From positions 1 to 19,687 of the forward strand of contig JBEKHB010000072.1 in NCBI GenBank assembly GCA_050012495.1: DNA of 19,687 bases, in the 5' to 3' direction. Below are positions 1 to 5,453 of this stretch, in pieces; position 1 is the stretch's first letter, and each line of letters opens with the position of its first letter. The position numbers and the translations under genes are program-made. The notes beneath the pieces are model-generated. The model made no database searches. It was given only the letters and a program-made list of their open reading frames with translations, and had not been told where the DNA came from. Source of the DNA: BOG-1155 sp050012495 (GTDB lineage Bacteria; Desulfobacterota; Syntrophorhabdia; Syntrophorhabdales; WCHB1-27).

Positions 1-170
1 GTGTCATAGCCACTCTGTCTTCTCCCTGCGTGGGGCGAAATGGAAGGCTGAACCTCGCTCTCTGCCATCTTGCCATCGTGGCGGCGTGGCCTTATCCTTG
101 TTGTAGAGGTAAGCGTAATCCGAATAGACCTTCCACCACCTTGCAGCCGCCGGGAAAGGAGATAAGGGTA

Positions 171-626
171 ATGTATGAAAAAGACTCGTTTCTGCGAGAG
201 CATGCAAAGGAAATTACCGAGATTATCGAGGCAACGGGGGAAGACCCTGAAAACGTGGAGGTCAGGGCCGAGATAGCGGCTGCCCTTTCAGCTTCGCTTC
301 ACAGCAAAAAGATGAGGGCCCGATCGGTCAAAGATACCGACCTCTACAGATTGGCTCAGGCGGTGAAACAGGCAGGAGGCGAACAAGAGTGCGTCGAGCT
401 TGTAAAACGGGCATTTCCACGAAGATGGAGCGTTATCTTTGAAAAGTATAACTTTGCCTGGAAATTCTCCTGCAGGGAGACGAGGCCGACAAGACGGAAG
501 GAACCGCCAAAGAAGACGGCAAAAAGCCCGACAAGCGGGATCGAAGAGGAGATCCAGGGTCTGGAGACAACCATGAAAGAACTGGACGAGTGGAAAGAAA
601 GGTGGTTTAGATGCGACTCCTTTTGA
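171..626 (+). CDS. Hypothetical protein, 151 aa, charged
   Basis: I do not recognise the family. The reading frame is open further upstream, but ATG 171 is chosen because AAGGAG lies 9 nt before it (156-161) and the upstream codons give an unnatural Cys/Pro/Arg-rich stretch. The N-terminal half (residues 1-90) is predicted mostly helical and acidic. Residues 100-125 are very rich in Arg, Lys and Pro, and the last 30 residues look like an amphipathic or coiled-coil helix (IEEEIQGLETTMKELDEW). There is no signal peptide or membrane segment. The stop overlaps the start of the radical SAM gene by 16 nt, so the two are probably translationally coupled and may work together. The basic linker could bind nucleic acid or a partner protein, but that is only inference. 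Confidence 0.7.
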   Translation: MYEKDSFLREHAKEITEIIEATGEDPENVEVRAEIAAALSASLHSKKMRARSVKDTDLYRLAQAVKQAGGEQECVELVKRAFPRRWSVIFEKYNFAWKFSCRETRPTRRKEPPKKTAKSPTSGIEEEIQGLETTMKELDEWKERWFRCDSF

Positions 627-2053
627 TTTCACCTTCCAACAAGCCGGGGAGAAAGGTACTGAAAGCCATCAGGATGCCTCAACTGGGTCTCCACATCATC
701 GCTTCATTGACGCCGGAGGATATTGCTGTCACTGTGGTGGATGAGCAGATCAGGGAGATAGATTTTTCTCTGGATTTCGACCTGGTCGCTATCTCGTGCA
801 TGACTGCAACGGCCAACAGAAGCTATCAATTGGCCGATAAGTATAGACAAAAAGGTTCCAAGGTCGTTCTCGGCGGCATTCACCCCACGATCTTACCGGA
901 AGAAGCCATACAGCATGCCGATGCCGTCGTCATTGGAGAGGCGGAAGGCTGCTGGGCCGATGTCATCGCTGATTTCAGAAATAACAGACTCCGGAGATTC
1001 TATCATGTCCCGGCCCCTGATCTGTCGCAATCTCCTTCCCCTCGGCGCGATTTTCAGATTGACAAGGCGCTTTTTAACTGCGTCGGCCTGGTGACGACCA
1101 GGGGTTGCCCGTACGCCTGCGAATTCTGCTCGGTAACCGATTTCTATGGCGGGAAAATCAGGCACAGGCCGGTTTCCATGGTCGTTGAAGATATAAAACA
1201 ATCCGGCTCCAAGGCTTTTTTGATCCTGGACGACAACGTCGCCGGACATCCGGAGTATTCCAAACAGCTATTTGAAGCCCTGATACCGCTGGGCATCCAA
1301 TGGGTAGGCCAGAGTTCCATATCTTTGGCGAAAGACAAGGAGATGCTGCGACTGTGTCGTCTATCCGGCTGCGCGGCATTATTCTTCGGAGTTGAATCGG
1401 TATCGCCCGCAAGCCTGATCGGCTTGAAAAAATCACTCAAATCCATAGAAGAGACCGAGGAAGCCGTCAAGATTATCCAGGACAACGGCATCGCCTTTCA
1501 CCCTTCCATCATCCTCGGATTTGATACGGATACGAAAGCCATTTTCGATGATACCTTAGAGTTTCTCGCGAGGACAAGGCTTCCCACCATGGCGTTGCAT
1601 GTGCTGACGCCTTATCCCGGGACCCGGCTATACCGGCGCTTCAAGGACCAGGGACGCATCATATCCGACGATTGGCGCCACTACGACCATCGTACCGTCG
1701 TATTTCAACCTAAGAACATGACCCCCGAGGAGCTCGCCGAGGGACACCGCTACGTCCAAAGCGAGTTTTATTCTTTCTCTTCGATCCTTCGGCACATTCC
1801 GTCTCTTTTACGAGTTTCTCCCATAAACCTCAGGCGGGCTCTGGTCTTCCTGTTACTCAACTTCGCCGGCAAGCACGTGGCGAACTACATCGACACGTCC
1901 CTTGATTGGGCTGACAACAGGGAAAAGTGGGATCCCCGGCAGGGTCGGCCCGATCAAGCCGCAGAAGGAACGGGCGCCCTTTCTCTCAACGAAGCCCCTC
2001 GTCAGTTTCAGGCTTTACAAGACAGCGGCGGGCATCGGCACGATGGACCGTGA
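611..2053 (+). CDS. B12-binding-domain radical SAM protein
   Basis: Radical SAM enzyme of the cobalamin-binding-domain type. Residues 1-130 resemble a B12-binding fold (start MRLLLISPSN, then DLVAISCMTATA and VVLGGIHPTILPEEA near 58-98, with IGEAEG near 108-113). The 4Fe-4S/SAM motif is CPYACEFC with Cys166, Cys170 and Cys173, followed by the TIM-barrel core (FLILDDNV, LFFGVESVSP, HPSIILGFDTDT, LTPYPGTRLY). This is typical of the Fe-S oxidoreductases related to COG1032 that often carry a C-terminal DUF4070-like region. The DxHxxG motif of strict cobalamin binders is not seen, so cofactor binding may be lost. The substrate is unknown; such enzymes act on lipids, hopanoids, peptides or cofactors. 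The last ~40 residues are low in hydrophobics and may not be conserved. The start overlaps the preceding gene by 16 nt. Confidence 0.9.
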   Translation: MRLLLISPSNKPGRKVLKAIRMPQLGLHIIASLTPEDIAVTVVDEQIREIDFSLDFDLVAISCMTATANRSYQLADKYRQKGSKVVLGGIHPTILPEEAIQHADAVVIGEAEGCWADVIADFRNNRLRRFYHVPAPDLSQSPSPRRDFQIDKALFNCVGLVTTRGCPYACEFCSVTDFYGGKIRHRPVSMVVEDIKQSGSKAFLILDDNVAGHPEYSKQLFEALIPLGIQWVGQSSISLAKDKEMLRLCRLSGCAALFFGVESVSPASLIGLKKSLKSIEETEEAVKIIQDNGIAFHPSIILGFDTDTKAIFDDTLEFLARTRLPTMALHVLTPYPGTRLYRRFKDQGRIISDDWRHYDHRTVVFQPKNMTPEELAEGHRYVQSEFYSFSSILRHIPSLLRVSPINLRRALVFLLLNFAGKHVANYIDTSLDWADNREKWDPRQGRPDQAAEGTGALSLNEAPRQFQALQDSGGHRHDGP

Positions 2054-2149
2054 CCTGCCCCGGCCGTCACGCCGGTTTCAAAGACGGAGTACCCATGCAT
2101 CGAAAGGTTCATCAGCGGCATTTGAAGCGCGGTTATTACAGGAGGACAC

Positions 2150-2320
2150 ATGCCGACATGCGTGAAATGCTCGCTTGCAGCATACTGGGCGATCATCGAT
2201 AAGGAAAACAATCTGAAAGAGTACTGCGACGACTGCTTTAAGAAGTATGACCCGGCGAAGTGCAAAAAGGAAATGGATGAATACCACGGGAGAAAGAAAG
2301 AGGAGGAGACAAGACATTGA
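2150..2320 (+). CDS. Small two-CxxC zinc-ribbon-like protein, 56 aa
   Basis: A short gene easily missed by length cut-offs. ATG 2150 is preceded by a strong AGGAGG (2140-2145, spacing 4 nt). The 56-aa product starts MPTCVKCSL and has two knuckles, CVKC (Cys4, Cys7) and CDDC (Cys26, Cys29), plus a further Cys38, in a background rich in Lys, Glu and Asp. Four cysteines in CxxC-N18-CxxC spacing are a classic structural zinc or Fe-S site. The tail (residues 39-56) is strongly charged and likely helical. It follows the radical SAM gene by about 100 nt and precedes the VOC gene, all on the same strand, so it could be co-transcribed with them. Function unknown: a nucleic-acid- or protein-binding zinc ribbon, or a small partner of the radical SAM enzyme, are both possible. 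Confidence 0.7.
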   Translation: MPTCVKCSLAAYWAIIDKENNLKEYCDDCFKKYDPAKCKKEMDEYHGRKKEEETRH

Positions 2321-2384
2321 GGGCCGGCGACCGGATGGCCGGCGACTTAGGTGCTCTTTATCACGCATAACCAGGAAGGTCATT

Positions 2385-2753
2385 ATGGAAAACCTCGCTG
2401 TGTGGTTCGAAATCCCGGTGACGGACATGGAACGGGCGAAAAGGTTTTATTCCGACGTTTTTAAGCTCGATATAGACGTTCGGGACCTCGGCGATAGGCC
2501 CTATGGGTTTTTCCCCATGCGCGGTTACGGTAATAGTGGCGCGCTGGTAAAACACATGGATTTTCAACCCTCGGCGAAGGCGGCCACAATTTACCTGAAT
2601 GGCGGCCGGGACCTATCGGATCCGTTGAGCCGTGTCGAGGCTGCCGGCGGCAAGATACTGGTCTCTAAGACGATGATAAGCAAGGAAATGGGATACTACG
2701 CCTTGTTTCTCGACAGCGAGGGAAATAGGGTGGGACTCCACTCGATGACGTAG
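2385..2753 (+). CDS. VOC-fold (glyoxalase/bleomycin-resistance superfamily) protein
   Basis: 122-aa single VOC domain. The beginning, WFEIPVTDMERAKRFYSDVF, is the usual first beta-alpha module of this superfamily. The end, ALFLDSEGNRVGLHSM, matches the terminal 'D-x-x-G-N-x-x-x-L-x-S' strand. The start at ATG 2385 is preferred over an upstream in-frame start because it matches the family N-terminus and has AGGAAGG (2373-2379) at 5-nt spacing. VOC proteins are cytoplasmic metal-dependent lyases, isomerases or dioxygenases, or binding proteins. The His/Glu metal ligands cannot be assigned safely here, so no reaction is proposed. It lies about 65 nt after the small zinc-ribbon gene and runs convergently towards groEL. 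Confidence 0.87.
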   Translation: MENLAVWFEIPVTDMERAKRFYSDVFKLDIDVRDLGDRPYGFFPMRGYGNSGALVKHMDFQPSAKAATIYLNGGRDLSDPLSRVEAAGGKILVSKTMISKEMGYYALFLDSEGNRVGLHSMT

Positions 2754-2805
2754 GAGCAAAAGAGCTGTCATCATCACGCGATGAGGGCTCCGCAAGCAAA
2801 AGCGA

Positions 2806-2830
2806 AAGGGGGAACCCTGGAGTCCCCCTT
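2806..2830 (-). terminator. Rho-independent terminator after groEL
   Basis: Perfect 8-bp arms AAGGGGGA (2806-2813) and TCCCCCTT (2823-2830) with a 9-nt loop. Read on the minus strand, the hairpin is followed by a T-rich tail (TTTCGCTTTT). It lies 32 nt beyond the groEL stop, between the convergent VOC and groEL genes. Confidence 0.8.
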
Positions 2831-2861
2831 CGTTGGTTATTGCTCTTTTGAGACGTGCCGG

Positions 2862-4496
2862 TTAGTACATGCCCCCCATGCCCCCCATTCCGCCTCCCGG
2901 AGGCATAGGCGCAGCGTTTTCCTTCGGCTTCTCGGCAATCATGGCTTCCGTCGTCAAAAGCAGGGATGCGACGGAAGAAGCGTTCTGCAGCGCAGTGCGG
3001 GCAACCTTGGTCGGATCGATGATACCCGCTTCCTGCATGTCGTCGACGTAGACCTCTTTGGCCGCGTCGAAACCAAAACCGCCCTTGCCGTTCTTCACCT
3101 TTTCAATGACGATAGAGCCGTCATGGCCGGCATTGAGCGCAATCCAGCGCGTCGGCTCTTCGAGCGCCTTCTTCACGATCTGCACGCCGTACTGTCGCTC
3201 CCCTTCGAGTTTCAGGGTATTCAGCTTCTCAATGGCCCTGATGAAGGCAACGCCGCCGCCGGGGATGACGCCTTCCTCGACTGCCGCCTTCGTTGCGTTG
3301 AGAGCGTCCTCGACACGCGCCTTCTTCTCTTTCATCTCCGTCTCTGTTGCTGCGCCGACGTTGATAACGGCCACACCGCCAACCAGTTTTGCCAGCCTTT
3401 CCTGGAGCTTCTCGCGGTCATAGTCGGAGGTGGTCTCTTCGATCTGGGTCCTGATCTGTTTCACCCGGCCCTCGATATCCTTCCTGTTGCCGGCGCCGTC
3501 CACGATGGTCGTGTTGTCTTTATCGATGGTAATCCTCTTTGCAGAGCCGAGGTCTTTTATGCTGATGCTTTCGAGCTTAATGCCGAGCTCCTCGGATACT
3601 ACCTGGCCGCCGGTGAGGACCGCGATATCGTCGAGCATCGCCTTTCTTCTGTCGCCAAAGCCCGGCGCCTTGACCGCCGCGATCTTCAGGGTCCCCCTCA
3701 GCTTATTCACCACGAGGGTTGCCAGGGCTTCGCCTTCCACGTCTTCAGATATGATCAAAAGGCTCTTTCCCATCTTTGCAACCTGCTCCAGAATGGGCAG
3801 GAGGTCCTTCATGGCGCTGATCTTTTTCTCGTTGATGAGGATGACCGGCTCTTCGAGGACGACCTCCATCTTGTCCGGGTTAGTGACGAAGTAGGGAGAA
3901 ATATAGCCCTTATCGAACTGCATGCCCTCGACGATGTCCAAGGTAGTCTCCATACTCTTCGCCTCTTCCACCGTGATGACCCCTTCTTTTCCCACCTTGC
4001 CCATGGCCTCGGCGATGATATTGCCGATTGTCTCGTCGTTATTTGCGGAGATCGTTCCTACCTGGGCGATCTCTTTCTGGTCCTTCGTCGGCTTGGAGAG
4101 CCTCTTCAGCTCTGCGACTACCACCTCGACCGCTTTTTCTATACCCCGCTTCAGCTCCATGGGGCTATTCCCGGCAGCCACCAGTTTTGTCCCTTCCCTG
4201 TAAATGGCCTGGGCAAGCACCGTGGCCGTGGTGGTGCCGTCACCGGCAATATCCGACGTCTTGCTCGCTACCTCCCTCACCATCTGGGCGCCCATGTTCT
4301 CGAACCTGTCTTCCAGCTCGATCTCCTTGGCTACCGTCACACCGTCTTTTGTGATAGTAGGAGACCCGTATGTTTTCTCCAGTATGACGTTTCTCCCCCT
4401 GGGTCCCAGGGTAACCTTGACCGCGTCAGCAAGCGCATTTACCCCTTTGAGGAGCGCTTCCCTCGCTTTCTGATCGTAGAGAATCTCTTTCGCCAT
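2862..4496 (-). CDS. groL: 60-kDa chaperonin GroEL
   Basis: 544-aa chaperonin, the usual length of GroEL. Features along the chain are MAKEILYDQKAREALLKGV at the start, GPRGRNVILEK with the ATP-site residues, the DGTTTATVLAQA nucleotide motif near residue 86, the apical-domain stretch with DKGYISPYFVTN, GGVAVINVGAATETEMKEKK, and the flexible Gly-Gly-Met C-terminal tail (GGGMGGMGGMY). It forms the double-ring cytoplasmic folding chamber and works with GroES, encoded just upstream with a 15-nt gap. ATG 4496 has a very strong GAGGAGG Shine-Dalgarno 6 nt upstream. A terminator follows at 2806-2830. Nothing in the sequence is unusual for the family. Confidence 0.99.
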   Translation of the reverse strand: MAKEILYDQKAREALLKGVNALADAVKVTLGPRGRNVILEKTYGSPTITKDGVTVAKEIELEDRFENMGAQMVREVASKTSDIAGDGTTTATVLAQAIYREGTKLVAAGNSPMELKRGIEKAVEVVVAELKRLSKPTKDQKEIAQVGTISANNDETIGNIIAEAMGKVGKEGVITVEEAKSMETTLDIVEGMQFDKGYISPYFVTNPDKMEVVLEEPVILINEKKISAMKDLLPILEQVAKMGKSLLIISEDVEGEALATLVVNKLRGTLKIAAVKAPGFGDRRKAMLDDIAVLTGGQVVSEELGIKLESISIKDLGSAKRITIDKDNTTIVDGAGNRKDIEGRVKQIRTQIEETTSDYDREKLQERLAKLVGGVAVINVGAATETEMKEKKARVEDALNATKAAVEEGVIPGGGVAFIRAIEKLNTLKLEGERQYGVQIVKKALEEPTRWIALNAGHDGSIVIEKVKNGKGGFGFDAAKEVYVDDMQEAGIIDPTKVARTALQNASSVASLLLTTEAMIAEKPKENAAPMPPGGGMGGMGGMY

Positions 4497-4511
4497 GGTA
4501 TTCCTCCTCTG

Positions 4512-4802
4512 TTAATCTTCGATTACCGCGAGAATATCCTCTTCCTTGAGGATCAGGTGCTCCTCGCCGTCAATTTTAATATCCGTTCCCGAGTACTTGC
4601 CGAAGAGGATCTTGTCGCCCACCTTTACTTCTGGCGCCACCCTGTGTCCCTTCTCCGTCATCCTGCCGCTGCCGACGGCGACCACACGCCCCTCCTGAGG
4701 TTTCTCCTTAGCGGCATCCGGAATAATGATCCCCCCTTTTGTCTTCCCCTCTTCCTCGAGCCTCTTGATAATCACCCTGTCCTGTAACGGTGTGAACTTC
4801 AT
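4512..4802 (-). CDS. groS: 10-kDa co-chaperonin GroES
   Basis: 96-aa co-chaperonin of standard length. It starts MKFTPLQDRVIIKRLEEEGK and includes the mobile-loop segment (TKGGIIIPDAAKEKPQEG) that contacts GroEL, then VGDKILFGKYSGTDIKIDGEEHLILKEEDILAVIE at the C-terminus, which covers the roof hairpin and the subunit interface. It caps the GroEL chamber and is the first gene of the groES-groEL operon. A GGAAAGGAG Shine-Dalgarno lies about 9 nt before the ATG. The upstream leader contains a GC-rich palindrome (about 4838-4855), and further upstream there is a candidate promoter with a 27-bp inverted repeat at 4924-4950. Confidence 0.98.
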   Translation of the reverse strand: MKFTPLQDRVIIKRLEEEGKTKGGIIIPDAAKEKPQEGRVVAVGSGRMTEKGHRVAPEVKVGDKILFGKYSGTDIKIDGEEHLILKEEDILAVIED

Positions 4803-4914
4803 TGTTTTACGCTCCTTTCCTCAGTGTGAGGAATCTGCCGGCCCGGCCGGCCCGCTTTTCGCCTTCCGGCCCGCCCACAAATGGTCCATTAACAGTGGCA
4901 CGCTTGAGATATTG

Positions 4915-4945
4915 ATAATAAAGGGGATTTGAGATAAGGAGACAA
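4915..4945 (-). promoter_or_regulatory. Candidate groES promoter
   Basis: Read on the minus strand: TTGTCT (4945-4940), a 19-nt spacer, then TATTAT (4920-4915). A shifted -10, TTTATT (4922-4917), gives a 17-nt spacer. The match to the housekeeping consensus is moderate and I see no clear sigma-32 promoter. The start of transcription would be near 4908, leaving a leader of about 105 nt before groES. Confidence 0.45.
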
Positions 4946-4950
4946 ATCCC
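4924..4950. promoter_or_regulatory. 27-bp inverted repeat, candidate groE operator (not CIRCE)
   Basis: Perfect inverted repeat GGGATTTG (4924-4931), 11-nt centre, CAAATCCC (4943-4950). It overlaps the -35 hexamer and spacer of the candidate groES promoter. Total length is 27 bp, the same as the HrcA operator CIRCE (TTAGCACTC-N9-GAGTGCTAA), but the sequence is unrelated. The 8-mer TTGAGATA also occurs twice, at 4904 and 4929. A repressor site is inferred from position and symmetry only. Confidence 0.5.
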
Positions 4951-5107
4951 GACTATTGCCCCATATATTCCAGTATCCCAATTTACTATAAGCTTTATTA
5001 TTGCGGCGCGCAACAAGGGCACAGCCGATGGTCGATGGTGGCCGAAGGCCCGGATTGCTGCATTGGCGATCATTACGCACACCGGCCCTACCCTGTTTGC
5101 AGGGAAA

Positions 5108-5136
5108 TTGCATAATCCACGGGTTGAGCGTATACT
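5108..5136 (+). promoter_or_regulatory. Candidate promoter of the GT4-GT4-GH130 operon
   Basis: TTGCAT (5108-5113), a 17-nt spacer and TATACT (5131-5136, five of six consensus bases). Transcription would start near 5143, giving a leader of about 310 nt before ATG 5454. The left arm of a 10-bp inverted repeat (5117-5126) sits inside the spacer, so a regulator binding it could block RNA polymerase. Confidence 0.5.
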
Positions 5137-5210
5137 GTAATAGGGTTTTATCCACATTCCCGAGATCCGGATCGTTCACATTTCGTGAGACGATCCACAC
5201 CAACCCGTGG
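5117..5210. repeat. 10-bp perfect inverted repeat with nested hairpin
   Basis: CCACGGGTTG (5117-5126) and CAACCCGTGG (5201-5210) are perfect reverse complements 74 nt apart. Nested inside is an imperfect hairpin, GATCGTTCAC against GTGAGACGATC (5170-5195, one bulge). Flanking target duplications are not evident. The element could be a two-site operator, a folded RNA, or a small mobile relic. Confidence 0.55.
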
Positions 5211-5290
5211 TGATGCGGTCAGTCGCATCGCTTCTCGTGTTCCGGCGCCATTTTAGCGGATAACAGCGGTGATTCCAGCCCTCGGCTGGA
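5170..5290 (+). promoter_or_regulatory. Structured 5' leader of the glycan operon
   Basis: Three consecutive hairpins lie between the candidate promoter and the first gene: 5170-5195 (10 bp with one bulge, loop ATTTC), 5212-5229 (GATGCG/CGCATC, 6-nt loop) and 5274-5290 (TCCAGCC/GGCTGGA, 3-nt loop). None is followed by a T-run, so they are not simple terminators. No known riboswitch consensus was recognised. Confidence 0.4.
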
Positions 5291-5453
5291 GAGCAATTCC
5301 GTCATGATGGGCGTCACCCCCTCTAGTAAATTCTTCTGCAAGGCAACAGAGGGACCTTTTCACAGACCACGCGCAAAGTGCCGGCTCAACGATTCCGATT
5401 GGTTTTTCCTGCCTACGAAAGTCCGGCGCGCATCAGCAAAGGAGATAACGATC

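Larger units (their letters stand above)
4803..5453. other. Divergent intergenic region between groES and the glycosyltransferase operon
   Basis: About 650 nt without a convincing gene. Short reading frames here lack ribosome sites and family resemblance. It holds the groES promoter and 27-bp inverted repeat on the left, a plus-strand promoter at 5108-5136, a 10-bp inverted repeat with arms at 5117-5126 and 5201-5210, and three hairpins (5170-5195, 5212-5229, 5274-5290). Confidence 0.7.

Noticed and set aside
1..207. Minus-strand frame ending at 4 (contains WWKVYSDYAYLYNKDK), and open minus-strand ATGs at 76 and 68 running off the left edge
   Set aside because: The first overlaps the Shine-Dalgarno and start of the 171-626 gene and matches nothing I know. 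The others have too few codons inside the window to judge, so a divergent gene at the edge is possible but unsupported.
1902..2165. Possible frameshift at the 3' end of the radical SAM gene
   Set aside because: The C-terminal ~40 residues look unusual, but neither alternative frame gives recognisable family sequence, so I keep the single frame to 2053.
2781..4787. A 668-codon plus-strand open frame and other long frames opposite groES-groEL
   Set aside because: It is antisense to two unmistakable chaperonin genes; long shadows are expected opposite GC-rich coding sequence, and its protein is His/Leu/Arg-rich with no family resemblance.
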